DNA from: DATKFM01 sp046154965
GTDB taxonomy: Bacteria > Pseudomonadota > Alphaproteobacteria > Dongiales > Dongiaceae
Direction of reading: 5' to 3'
Assembly (NCBI GenBank): GCA_046154965.1
Contig: JBJXDY010000044.1
Location: forward strand, 1-64,000
DNA: 64,000 nucleotides
The notes beneath the pieces were generated by a model that saw only the letters and a list, made by a program, of their open reading frames with translations, was not told the origin of the DNA and did not search any database. Positions 56,288 through 64,000 of this stretch are shown piece by piece (the stretch's first letter is position 1; the number at the start of each line of letters is the position of its first letter). The translations under genes were made by a program, and so were the position numbers.

Positions 56288-57283
56288 GTGGTTAGCGCCA
56301 CCGCGCAAGCGACTGCGAACGGGTCAGTGTCGTCTGGCCTGGGGCGGCGCATCTCGCGCTTCCTCCACCGGTCCGAGACCTCCCGGGCCAACGCGCTGCT
56401 GTCGCCCAACTTGCTCATGCTGCTGGGCCTGCTGGTGGTGCCGTTCGTCACCCTGGTCATCCGCAGTTTCTGGACCCAGGTGAATTTCGACTTCGATACG
56501 ACGTTCACGCTGAACAACTACGCCAAGATCTTCGCGCTCGGCTGGCGGGAAAATGTCGAGTTGTTCAATCTGAAGATCGATTGGCCGTTCACGAACGCGA
56601 TCTACACGGTTCTGCTGGCGAAATCGATCTTGATGTCGATCACGGTGACGGCGGTGGTGATCCTGTTCGCCTATCCGATGGCGTATTTTCTCGCCTTCCG
56701 CGTGCAGCGCCACAAGATGATCTGGCTGATCCTGATTTCGATCCCGTTCTGGACCAGCTATCTGCTCCGCATCTTTGCCTGGAAGGTCATTCTCGGCTTC
56801 AACGGGGTCGTCAATTCGTCGCTGATGTATGTGGGGCTGATCGATCAGCCGCTCGATTTCATCCTCTACAACTCGACATCGGTGGTCATCACGCTGACCC
56901 ATGCCTGGGTCACCTTCGCGGTGCTGCCGATCTATGTGTCGCTGGAGAAGATGGACAAATCCCTGCTGGAGGCGGCGACGGACCTTGGCGACACGGCTGT
57001 GGAACGGTTCTTCCGCGTCACCCTGCCGTTATCGGCGCCCGGCACGATCGCCTCGGCACTGCTCGTTTTCATTCCGACTGTCGGCGAGTATGTGACGCCG
57101 GAAGTCGTCGGCGGCACGTCGGGCATCATGGTCGGCAGCCTCATCAAGTCGCTTTACGGCAAGTCCAACGACTGGCCGCTGGGCAGCGCTCTTTCCATCG
57201 TGATGATGCTGACCGTCGCCGCGCTGGTCATGCTGTTCCTGTGGGCCGTCGGCTACAGGCGTATGCGACAACGGACGGCATGA
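56288..57283 (+). CDS. ABC transporter permease, PotB-like
   Basis: A 331-aa inner-membrane permease with about six TM segments and a roughly 45-residue cytoplasmic N-terminal extension. The EAA loop, which contacts the ATPase, is LLEAATDLGDTAVERFFRVTLPL. GTG 56288 is the annotated start; GGGACGG lies upstream. It is the first gene of the permease/permease/ATPase/TauE unit, with 4 nt to the next start. It belongs with the divergent binding protein. Confidence 0.9.
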   Translation: MVSATAQATANGSVSSGLGRRISRFLHRSETSRANALLSPNLLMLLGLLVVPFVTLVIRSFWTQVNFDFDTTFTLNNYAKIFALGWRENVELFNLKIDWPFTNAIYTVLLAKSILMSITVTAVVILFAYPMAYFLAFRVQRHKMIWLILISIPFWTSYLLRIFAWKVILGFNGVVNSSLMYVGLIDQPLDFILYNSTSVVITLTHAWVTFAVLPIYVSLEKMDKSLLEAATDLGDTAVERFFRVTLPLSAPGTIASALLVFIPTVGEYVTPEVVGGTSGIMVGSLIKSLYGKSNDWPLGSALSIVMMLTVAALVMLFLWAVGYRRMRQRTA

Positions 57284-57287
57284 CATC

Positions 57288-58097
57288 ATGAAGCCGCAGT
57301 CATCCGTCAACCTGCTGCTGATCTATGCCTGCATCTTCGTCTTCGTGATCTATGCGCCATCGCTGCTGATGGTGGTCTTCTCGTTCAACGACAATATCTA
57401 CACGACGTTCCCCCTCAAGGGATTCACGCTAAACTGGTACGACCAGATGATCCACCAGGGGCCGTTGCTGGCGGCTCTCGGGAACAGCATCAAGGTGGGC
57501 ATCGTTGTCGCCATCCTGAGCACCATCATCGCCCTGCTGGCCGCAATGGCGCTGACCCGCTACCATTTCCCCGGCAAGGGGCCGATCACCGTCACCACGA
57601 TGATCCCCCTGGTGGTTCCCTACATCATTCTGGCGATCGGACTTCTGCAGTTGGTCCGCCAGGTTCTGGACTGGCCGCTGTCGCTCTATACGATCGGCGC
57701 CGGGCATGTGCTGATCGCCGCGCCGTTCTCGATGCTGGTCCTGATGTCGCGCCTCGAGGGGTTCGACAGGAATCTCGAGGAAGCATCCCGCGACCTCGGC
57801 GAGAATGGCTGGCACACCTTCTGGCGCGTCACGTTTCCGCTGGCCTGGCCCGGCATCGTCGCCAGCCTGATGATGGCTTTCATTACGTCTTTCGACGAAT
57901 ACATGATCTCCGCATTCCTGAGCGGCACCGATGCCACGCTGCCGGTCTACATTTTCAGCCAGCTAAGATTCCCCCAGCGGCTGCCGGCGACCTTGGCGCT
58001 CGGCTCGGCCATCCTGGTGTTTTCATTCTTCTTCGTCATTACCGCCCAAATGGTTCGCCGCCGCGGCGTCGCCGGCGAAAAAGCCTCCGCCTTCTAG
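57288..58097 (+). CDS. ABC transporter permease, PotC-like
   Basis: A 269-aa permease with six TM helices and the EAA loop NLEEASRDLGENGWHTFWRVTFPL. It forms a heterodimeric channel with the PotB-like protein. ATG 57288 is 4 nt after the previous stop. The C-terminus is basic and cytoplasmic. Confidence 0.9.
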   Translation: MKPQSSVNLLLIYACIFVFVIYAPSLLMVVFSFNDNIYTTFPLKGFTLNWYDQMIHQGPLLAALGNSIKVGIVVAILSTIIALLAAMALTRYHFPGKGPITVTTMIPLVVPYIILAIGLLQLVRQVLDWPLSLYTIGAGHVLIAAPFSMLVLMSRLEGFDRNLEEASRDLGENGWHTFWRVTFPLAWPGIVASLMMAFITSFDEYMISAFLSGTDATLPVYIFSQLRFPQRLPATLALGSAILVFSFFFVITAQMVRRRGVAGEKASAF

Positions 58098-58121
58098 CAA
58101 CAACGGAACCCGCTCTTCATC

Positions 58122-59225
58122 ATGACAACAGCGCCCGACGCCATCATCTCTCTCAAGAATGTCAGCAAGCATTTCGGGCCGGTGAAAGCGGTCGACGATG
58201 TCAGCTTCGACATCATGCGCGGCGAGTTCTTCTCCATGCTCGGACCGTCGGGCTGCGGCAAAACCACGCTATTGCGCATGCTCGCGGGCTTCGAGGTGCC
58301 GACGAGGGGCGAAATTTTCATCGATGGCCAGCCGATGGTGAACGTGCCGCCCAACGAGCGGCCGACAAACATGGTGTTCCAGAACTACGCGATCTTTCCG
58401 CATCTGAATGTGCGGGAGAACATCGCCTATGGCCTGCGCAAGAGCGGCCTGAGCAAGGACCAGCTGCGCAAGGTCACCGAGGACGCCCTGGGGATGATCA
58501 AGCTGCCGGGCTATGGCGACCGCATGCCGCACCAGCTTTCCGGCGGCCAGCGCCAGCGCGTCGCCCTGGCCCGGGCGCTGGTCTGCCGGCCGAAGGTGCT
58601 GCTGCTGGACGAGCCGCTGGGTGCTTTGGACAAAAAGCTGCGCGAGGAGATGCAGATCGAACTGCGGGCCCTGCAGCGGTCCGTCGGCATCACCTTCATC
58701 TTCGTCACCCATGATCAGGAGGAGGCGCTAACTCTCTCCGACCGCATCGCCGTGATGTTCCGCGGCAAGCCGTCGCAGATCGACAATGCCACGCGCCTGT
58801 ACGAAAACCCGAACTGCCGCGAAGTGGCGGAGTTCATCGGCTCGATGAATTTCTTCGATGGCGACTTGAAGCAATTGCAGAACGGCCATGCGCTGGTGGA
58901 TGCGGGCCCGTTGGGCCAATTGACCACCGTGCCGGGCCAGGGCGGGTTCTCGCCCAACATGCCGGTCACGGTCGCCGTCCGGCCGGAGAAGGTGCAGATC
59001 CAGTGGGACCGGCCGGTGCATGCCGACAATATCATCGAGGGCAAGGTCGGACCGGAAGCCTATTTCGGTGACCGCAGCCACTATTATGTCGAGGTTCCCG
59101 GCCTGAATCGGCCCGTCGCGGTCGCCTATCAGAACCACGTTCGCTCCCTGGACAACGCGGAATCCCGCGGCCGCCAGGTCTGGCTGACCTGGCAGAAGGA
59201 CGCGTCCGTCCTGCTGCCGAGGTAG
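58122..59225 (+). CDS. ABC transporter ATPase, PotA-like
   Basis: A 367-aa ATPase. Walker A GPSGCGKT (41-48), signature LSGGQ (139-143) and Walker B VLLLDE (159-164) are intact. A C-terminal TOBE domain follows (about 280-365), normal for the Pot/CUT1 group and a possible regulatory site. It powers the permease pair and ends 12 nt before the TauE/SafE-like gene, which therefore belongs to the same transcript. Confidence 0.93.
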   Translation: MTTAPDAIISLKNVSKHFGPVKAVDDVSFDIMRGEFFSMLGPSGCGKTTLLRMLAGFEVPTRGEIFIDGQPMVNVPPNERPTNMVFQNYAIFPHLNVRENIAYGLRKSGLSKDQLRKVTEDALGMIKLPGYGDRMPHQLSGGQRQRVALARALVCRPKVLLLDEPLGALDKKLREEMQIELRALQRSVGITFIFVTHDQEEALTLSDRIAVMFRGKPSQIDNATRLYENPNCREVAEFIGSMNFFDGDLKQLQNGHALVDAGPLGQLTTVPGQGGFSPNMPVTVAVRPEKVQIQWDRPVHADNIIEGKVGPEAYFGDRSHYYVEVPGLNRPVAVAYQNHVRSLDNAESRGRQVWLTWQKDASVLLPR

Positions 59226-59237
59226 ACGCCCGCAGCC

Positions 59238-59999
59238 TTGGACCCGCTGCAGCTTGCAATCGTCGGCTTTGGCCTCCTGATTGCCGGCGTGGTGAAGGGG
59301 GCGACCGGGCTCGGTTATTCGACCTGCGCACTGCCGGTGCTGACTCTTGCAGTCGGGCTGCATACGGCCATGCCGCTGGTGCTGTTTCCGTCATTGGCCA
59401 GCAATCTGACGGTCATGGCGGGCGCCGGCCATTTCCGGGCAACTCTGCGCCGCTTCCTGTGGCTATACCTCGCGCTGCTGCCGGGACTGGGCCTCGGGCT
59501 TCTGCTGCTGCTTCGCATCGACCAGGACGCAGCCGCGAGCGTGCTCGGGCTGGTGATCGTCGCCTACTGCGTCTTTGCCTTCTGGCGGATCGACCTGCGC
59601 CTCGCCGGCCGCTTCGAACGTCCGCTGCTCGCCGGCCGCTTCGAACGTCCGCTGCAGATTCCGGTTGGGCTCCTCAACGGCTTGATCAACGGTTTAACGG
59701 GATCGCAGATCATGCCTCTCGTGCCATACATGTTGTCGTTGCGGCTCGATCCCCGCCGCTTCGTTCAGGCGGTTAACATCGGCTTCACGCTGTCCTCGCT
59801 GGTGATGGTCGTCGGCCTCAGCCAAGCAGGTGTGCTGACCGGAACGACGTTCCTCGTTTCGGTGGCCGGCATCGCCCCGGCAATGCTCGGCGGCTGGCTC
59901 GGCGGGAAGCTGAGGGAGCGCTTGCCGGAAGCGAAGTTCCGTCCGCTGGTTCTTGGCGTTCTGATGGTCCTCGGGGCGATTCTGATGTCGCGCCTGTAG
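59238..59999 (+). CDS. TauE/SafE-family permease with internal duplication
   Basis: A 253-aa membrane protein of the TauE/SafE family (putative sulfite or organic anion exporters) with about eight TM segments in two halves: GVVKGATGLGYSTCALPV near the N-terminus and GLLNGLINGLTGSQIMPLVPY in the second. TTG 59238 is the start. Between the halves a 9-residue unit LAGRFERPL is present twice because of an exact 27-bp tandem duplication (59602-59655). Its linkage to the transporter suggests export of a product of the imported amine, possibly sulfite if the substrate is a sulfonate. That is inference. Confidence 0.85.
   Translation: MDPLQLAIVGFGLLIAGVVKGATGLGYSTCALPVLTLAVGLHTAMPLVLFPSLASNLTVMAGAGHFRATLRRFLWLYLALLPGLGLGLLLLLRIDQDAAASVLGLVIVAYCVFAFWRIDLRLAGRFERPLLAGRFERPLQIPVGLLNGLINGLTGSQIMPLVPYMLSLRLDPRRFVQAVNIGFTLSSLVMVVGLSQAGVLTGTTFLVSVAGIAPAMLGGWLGGKLRERLPEAKFRPLVLGVLMVLGAILMSRL
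59602..59655. repeat. Exact 27-bp tandem duplication inside the TauE/SafE gene
   Basis: Bases 59602-59628 and 59629-59655 are identical and in frame, encoding LAGRFERPL twice. Perfect identity indicates a recent event or ongoing slippage. Confidence 0.9.
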
Positions 60000-60573
60000 T
60001 CCGCCGGCGCCCGGCCGAATTGCCTTTTCTGGAATAGTATCCTATCATTGGCCCTTGGACGAAAGCGCCCCATCGAAAGCGTCGGGCGCCCAGTCCCTCG
60101 ATGTTGGACATTGTGGATCGGTTATTTGTCCCCGGCCTGACTCCGCCGAGTGCGACCGTATGCCTGTATTCCTGTAGGACAATCCTTCATGACAGGCGCG
60201 CAGGAACCGAGGGTTGTTTTTCGGTTTTGGGGGTCCCCTATCGGGAATTGGCGGAATGTCAGGGGCTTGCGGCGTCCAATTGCGAAAACAACCCTGCGCA
60301 GGCGACAGCGGTCGGCCCTGCCTGCGATCGCGAGATGGATGAAACGCGAAGAGGCGAGGGATTTACAGGGGCGACCGCTATTCGCTGCCTGCAATTCCGC
60401 CGCGTCCTCGCTTGGCATGGGGTCCATCGCACGGATTGTAACCCTCACGCCTGTGCCGCTGGACGGAACACGAACCCGCGAAAGGGAGCGGGGAGTCTAT
60501 AGGGGCGACCCCGGCAAGATCGCTTCGCGATCTGCCTTGCGGCCGCCCCTACGGCTTGTGACCTCCGAACCGC
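60000..60573. other. Gene-poor stretch with inverted repeats
   Basis: No convincing gene is visible in these 574 bases; short frames here lack homology and ribosome binding sites. The region carries an inverted pair GGGTTGTTTTTCG (60211-60223) and CGAAAACAACCC (60283-60294) spaced by about 60 bp, and a separate TAGGGGCG palindrome at 60500-60551. A half copy (ACAGGGGCGACCGC) of the latter is near 60365. It separates the TauE/SafE gene from the convergent GSA-like aminotransferase. Confidence 0.55.
60500..60551. repeat. TAGGGGCG-type palindrome
   Basis: TAGGGGCGACC (60500-60510) faces GGCCGCCCCTA (60541-60551), with an inner stem of AGATCG/CGATCT over CTTCG. The long imperfect hairpin resembles the GTAGGGGCG intergenic repeat class of some Alphaproteobacteria. 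It may also terminate the aminotransferase transcript arriving from the right. Confidence 0.6.
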
Positions 60574-61968
60574 CTACTCGGCGGCGGCGCTGTGACCTTC
60601 CGCCTTCTTGTTCGTGCGCTCGGCCTGCATCGAAACCCAGAACTTCTCCTGGCCGCCGGTCTTCGCCTCTTCCATCGTGACATCGACGGCGGACTCGAAG
60701 GCCTTGAGCGTATCCGACAGGCAGCGCTCGTCATGCATCGAGCTGACAAACCAGGGTTCGCGTGAGTCCGGCTCGCACAGCACGCCGCGGTCGATCAGGT
60801 TGGCGGCCAGCGCGTCATAGAAGGAGTAGTCGCTCGTCTTCCAGTCGCGGTAGTTCTTCGGCGGTTCGGCGCGGAAGAACAGGCCGCCCATGCTGGGATG
60901 TCCGGCGAAGCTGTGGGCGATGCCCCGCGCATTGAGGATGCGGCTCATGCCGGTCTGCATCCTGCGGCCATAATCGGCGATGTCGGCCAGGGCCGGCGTA
61001 TCGCGCAGGATGGTCAGGGTCTTTTCCGCGGCGGCGAGGGACATCGCCTGGGCCGTGTAAGTGCCGCCATGGACCACGCCGCGGCCATAGTGCCGCATCA
61101 GGTCCTCGCGGCCGCAGACGGCGGCAATCGGGTAGCCGTTGCCCATCGCCTTGGCGACTGTGAAGATATCGCCCCGGACGCCATAATGTTCCTGGGCGCC
61201 GCCCTTGCCGACGCGGAAGCCGGTCTTCACCTCGTCGACGATCATCAGCACATCGTACTTGGTGCAGAGGTCGCGGATCGCCTTGATCGCTTCCGGCTGC
61301 GAGGGGATGCCGCAGCAATTCCCGAGGATCGGTTCGATCAGCACGGCGGCGATCTTGTTGGCGTTCTTCTTCAGGACGTCTTCAAGGCGGGTCGGATCAT
61401 TGTAGGGAACCTGCCAGAAGATCGAGCGGATGATCCCGGGGATGCCTTTGCCATAGGAGACGATCTCAGGATCGCCATTGATGTCCTCGAGGTTTTCCAC
61501 GTCGGCGCGCCACATCGCGGCATCGAACACGCCATGGTAGGAACCTTCGAAAGTCACATAGCCGTCGCGGCCGGTGACGGCGCGGGCAAGGCGGAGTGCG
61601 GCCATCACGGCTTCGGTGCCGGAGTTGGAGAAGCGGACCAGCTCCGCGCCCGGCATCATGTCGTGGATTAGCTCGGCGACAGCCAGTTCCTTCTCGGTGC
61701 CGAGGGCATAGACCGTGCCGACCTTCTGGCCCTCGCGGGCGGCGGCGTCCACCTCCGGATGGCAATGGCCGAGGATCGCCGGACCGTAGCCGAGGCGATA
61801 GTCGATGTATTCGTTGCCATCGATGTCCCAGAGGCGGGCGCCTTCGCCGCGCTTCACATAGATGGTCTTGTCGTCGCCCCAGTAGCGGAAGTTGGAGCTG
61901 ACACCCAGCGGGAGGCGCTCCACGGCCTTACGAAAATGGGCGTTGGACTTGTCGAGTTTGCGCAGCAT
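60574..61968 (-). CDS. Class III aminotransferase, glutamate-1-semialdehyde-type
   Basis: A 464-aa PLP aminotransferase. The PLP Lys is in FTVAKAMGNGYPIAAV; RFSNSGTEAVMAALRLARA (quoted in part) and IVDEVKTGFR are the cofactor contacts. It resembles HemL-like transaminases that act on non-heme substrates. ATG 61968 lies about 41 nt from a candidate TetR operator (62009-62036) and is divergent from the BetI-like TetR gene, so the repressor probably controls it. The substrate may be an amine imported by the nearby transporter. Confidence 0.87.
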   Translation of the reverse strand: MLRKLDKSNAHFRKAVERLPLGVSSNFRYWGDDKTIYVKRGEGARLWDIDGNEYIDYRLGYGPAILGHCHPEVDAAAREGQKVGTVYALGTEKELAVAELIHDMMPGAELVRFSNSGTEAVMAALRLARAVTGRDGYVTFEGSYHGVFDAAMWRADVENLEDINGDPEIVSYGKGIPGIIRSIFWQVPYNDPTRLEDVLKKNANKIAAVLIEPILGNCCGIPSQPEAIKAIRDLCTKYDVLMIVDEVKTGFRVGKGGAQEHYGVRGDIFTVAKAMGNGYPIAAVCGREDLMRHYGRGVVHGGTYTAQAMSLAAAEKTLTILRDTPALADIADYGRRMQTGMSRILNARGIAHSFAGHPSMGGLFFRAEPPKNYRDWKTSDYSFYDALAANLIDRGVLCEPDSREPWFVSSMHDERCLSDTLKAFESAVDVTMEEAKTGGQEKFWVSMQAERTNKKAEGHSAAAE

Positions 61969-62008
61969 GAGGGCCTTCCTTGGCGATCTGGTCGCTCTTG
62001 AGTGAGTA

Positions 62009-62036
62009 TTGAATGAGTAATCAATTCATTGAACGT
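62009..62036. promoter_or_regulatory. Candidate BetI-like TetR operator
   Basis: The divergent region 61969-62167 has AATGA-N9-TCATT inside TTGAATGAGTAATCAATTCATTGAACG. The right end ATTGAACGT matches, from memory, the half-site of BetI operators. A TTGACT at 62100 could be a -35 element for the TetR gene. The call is by position and symmetry only. Confidence 0.4.
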
Positions 62037-62167
62037 AACATCAGAATATCTATCATAGGCACAGCTTTTCTGTCCAGTGGGGTAAGTCGGGAACGGCTGT
62101 TGACTCTCTATATAGTTATGATAAATCAATGTGTTGTCAGTCAATTCCACAAGCTGAGGGACCAGAC

Positions 62168-63151
62168 TTGAGCAAGCCCAATCTGATCAAGGCGGCACGG
62201 CAAAAGCAGCTGATTGAAGCCACAATCAGCAGCATCGGGCGCCATGGGTATGCTGGGACAACGCTTAACCATGTTGCTGGCGCCGCAGGACTTTCGCCGG
62301 GAATCGTCAACTTCTACTTCAAGAGCAAGGACCAGCTTCTGGCGGCCACCCTGGCCAAGCTGGCAGAGGAGTATGAGTCGTTCTGGATGGCCGCCATCGA
62401 AGCGAGCCGCCAATCGCCGGCGGCCGGCCTGGAGGCCATGCTCGAAGCGGATTTCCATCCCTCGATCTGCACCCACGAGAAGGTCGTTGTCTGGTTCGCC
62501 TTCTGGTCGGAGGCCCAGTCCCGCCCGCTCTACAAAAGCGTCGTGTCGGAATTGGAGGAGCGCTACCACTTTCAGACCCGGGCGCTGTTTGCCGACCTGA
62601 TCGAGGAGGGTGGGTACGGCGATATCGACGCCGACTCCGCGGCGCTCGGCATCAATGCCATGATCGATGGCCTGTGGGCGGATTTCCTGATTGCGCCCGA
62701 GAGTTTCGACCGCGAGGCGGCCAAGCGCGTCTGCCGCCGGTTCATGGCGGCCCTGTTCCCGCGCCATTTTGCGGCGAATGGCAACTCCGGTGGCACGGTG
62801 GCCGAGTTCGCCGGAAACCTCCATCCTGAGGCCTCCGTCCATCGCCAAACTCTTCAAGCGGCACTGCAGCGCCGGCTGGCGCCGGCGGGCGCTTTAACAC
62901 TCGCTGAATTGTCCGCGCGATCGGCAATTCCAGAAGGACGTATTGTGTCGTGGCTGGAAGGCCTGACGGAACCAGCATCATCGGAACTGGGTCGATTGTT
63001 GCCGGTGCTCGATCCGGAGTTCCTGACCGAGATCTATGCGGCTGAGATATTTGCCATGACGGACTCGTTCGAAGAACGCATCGCCAGGCAGAAGGATGAG
63101 GAGGCGCGAGCCAGGGCTGCATTGGACAGGCTGCGGCCGACCCGCACCTAG
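62168..63151 (+). CDS. BetI-like TetR regulator with extra C-terminal HTH-like domain
   Basis: A 327-aa regulator if begun at TTG 62168, which has GAGGGA about 9 nt upstream and yields the normal TetR start (MSKPNLIKAARQKQLIEATI). Residues 1-200 are a BetI-like TetR (HTH at about 33-55; ligand domain with FAFWSEAQSRPLY and AMIDGLWADFLI). The last 120 residues are extra: 243-276 look like an XRE-type helix-turn-helix (LTLAELSARSAIPEGRIVSW), then a charged helix (298-323). Ordinary BetI proteins end near residue 200. The divergent aminotransferase is the likely target, and the acyl-CoA synthetase 7 nt downstream is co-transcribed. Confidence 0.8.
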   Translation: MSKPNLIKAARQKQLIEATISSIGRHGYAGTTLNHVAGAAGLSPGIVNFYFKSKDQLLAATLAKLAEEYESFWMAAIEASRQSPAAGLEAMLEADFHPSICTHEKVVVWFAFWSEAQSRPLYKSVVSELEERYHFQTRALFADLIEEGGYGDIDADSAALGINAMIDGLWADFLIAPESFDREAAKRVCRRFMAALFPRHFAANGNSGGTVAEFAGNLHPEASVHRQTLQAALQRRLAPAGALTLAELSARSAIPEGRIVSWLEGLTEPASSELGRLLPVLDPEFLTEIYAAEIFAMTDSFEERIARQKDEEARARAALDRLRPTRT

Positions 63152-63158
63152 GCTCCCC

Positions 63159-64000
63159 ATGAACCTTGCCCCGCCATCAACGACGCGGACCCGCCCAGGG
63201 ATTGAGAGCCACCGCCTGGCGCCCCTGCTCATGCCGCGTTCCATCGCGCTTGTCGGCGCCTCGGCGAAGGCGGGCTCGGTCGGGCACGGCATGGTGTCGG
63301 TGTTCAAAGGTGGCGCATTTCCGGGCAAGGTCTATCTGGTCAATCCGAACTACCGGGAAATCGAGGGGCTGCCCTGCTTCCCATCGCTCAGCGAGCTGCC
63401 GGAAACGGCCGATCATGTGGTTATGGGCATTGCGAACGCGCGCCTTGAGGGCCAGATCGCCGAAGCGATCAAGCGGGGTACGCGCGCGGCGACGATCTTT
63501 GCCAGCGGCTACCTGGAGAACGACAGCGATCCCAGGCTGACCAAACGCATCGCGGCCATGGCGCAGGAAGCTGGCATGCAGATCTGCGGCGGCAACTGCA
63601 TGGGCTTCTACAATCTCGAATACGGCTTGCGCGTCTGCGGGTATCTGCCGCCGCCCTGGCTTTCGGCCGGCCCCATTGCCTTCATCACCCATTCAGGCTC
63701 GGCCTATTCGGCGCTTTGCCACAACGACAAGCGATTTCGATTCAGTCTTGCCGTATCCGCCGGGCAGGAGCTGGCGACCAATGCGGCCGACTATCTCGAT
63801 TTCGCGCTGGAGATGGAAACGACGAAAGTCGTTGGCCTGTTCCTGGAAACCGTGCGCGATCCCCAGCGCTTTGTGGCCGCATTACAGAAGGCAGAAGCGC
63901 GTGACATTCCGGTGGTGGCGCTGAAGGTGGGACGTACGGCCGAGAGCGCAGCCTTGGCGCTGAGCCATTCCGGTGCGATGGCGGGAAACGATGCAGCCTA
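63159..64000 (+). CDS. NDP-forming acyl-CoA synthetase, N-terminal part (cut by window end)
   Basis: An open frame from ATG 63159 to the window end (280 codons visible). It begins with the CoA-binding domain of ADP-forming acyl-CoA synthetases: LLMPRSIALVGASAKAGSVG, then NPNYREIEGLPCFPSLSELP. It continues into the succinyl-CoA-ligase-like part (GNCMGFYNLEYG, FITHSGS). The remainder with the catalytic His and any ATP-grasp part lies outside. Such enzymes activate a carboxylate with CoA and ATP. It starts 7 nt after the TetR stop, so it belongs to that regulator's unit. Confidence 0.8.
   Translation, partial: MNLAPPSTTRTRPGIESHRLAPLLMPRSIALVGASAKAGSVGHGMVSVFKGGAFPGKVYLVNPNYREIEGLPCFPSLSELPETADHVVMGIANARLEGQIAEAIKRGTRAATIFASGYLENDSDPRLTKRIAAMAQEAGMQICGGNCMGFYNLEYGLRVCGYLPPPWLSAGPIAFITHSGSAYSALCHNDKRFRFSLAVSAGQELATNAADYLDFALEMETTKVVGLFLETVRDPQRFVAALQKAEARDIPVVALKVGRTAESAALALSHSGAMAGNDAA

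Noticed and set aside
60101..60502. 133-codon open frame in the 60-kb spacer
   Set aside because: Cys/Arg-rich, no ribosome binding site, overlaps inverted repeats and lacks any recognisable domain.

Overview
The window reads as GC-rich chromosome of an alphaproteobacterium, probably Rhodospirillales- or Caulobacterales-like. Evidence: a Caulobacter-type ceramide (sphingolipid) synthesis locus, a perfect CtrA-type motif TTAA-N7-TTAA upstream of an envelope lipoprotein/two-component operon, BetI-like TetR repressors, PAS_5 and ELM1-family proteins, and dense coding with many 4-bp ATGA/GTGA overlaps. There is no prophage, IS transposase, CRISPR array or rRNA. One tRNA (Asn, GTT) is present.

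Region 1 (1-12763) is catabolic. A trimethylamine-dehydrogenase-family flavoprotein faces a minus-strand set (PuuB-like amine oxidase, CurA-like reductase, MFS permease). Next come an acyl-CoA dehydrogenase, a Rieske oxygenase with a CntA-like Glu bridge, and a BetI-like TetR. A divergent crotonase / acyl-CoA dehydrogenase / dienoyl-CoA-reductase-like SDR operon follows. Together they suggest N-methylated or quaternary amine breakdown feeding beta-oxidation-type steps. Region 2 (12962-17640) holds the lipoprotein, an OmpR-type response regulator with its histidine kinase, HutD, the tRNA and small hypothetical genes.

Region 3 (17861-36502) is the centrepiece, a sphingolipid factory. Serine palmitoyltransferase, a dedicated acyl carrier protein, a CerR-like reductase, an acyl-AMP ligase and a bCerS-like N-acyltransferase make ceramide. 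A ceramide-kinase-like protein, a Tam41-like nucleotidyltransferase and a CDP-alcohol phosphatidyltransferase form one operon that could add a head group through CDP-ceramide. Also present are a fatty-acid hydroxylase, two sugar- or alcohol-phosphate nucleotidyltransferases, an ATP-grasp ligase, a calcineurin-like phosphoesterase, a HIT protein, an LptF/LptG-like permease pair and an ABC exporter. The set looks like synthesis, tailoring and export of a complex sphingophospholipid.

Region 4 (36692-44301) carries PseB and PseC with an aldo/keto reductase, a GSA-like aminotransferase and a large GT8-like/ELM1 fusion, pointing to nonulosonate (pseudaminic-type) glycan work. Region 5 (44510-51821) is the alpha-2-macroglobulin / PBP1C pair. 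Region 6 (51826-64000) holds a Crp/Fnr regulator with a Crp-like palindrome upstream, an SpuC-like aminotransferase, a divergent Pot-type ABC transporter, a TauE/SafE permease containing an exact 27-bp tandem duplication, another class III aminotransferase, a BetI-like TetR with an apparent second HTH, and the start of an NDP-forming acyl-CoA synthetase. Palindromic repeats of several families sit between genes.
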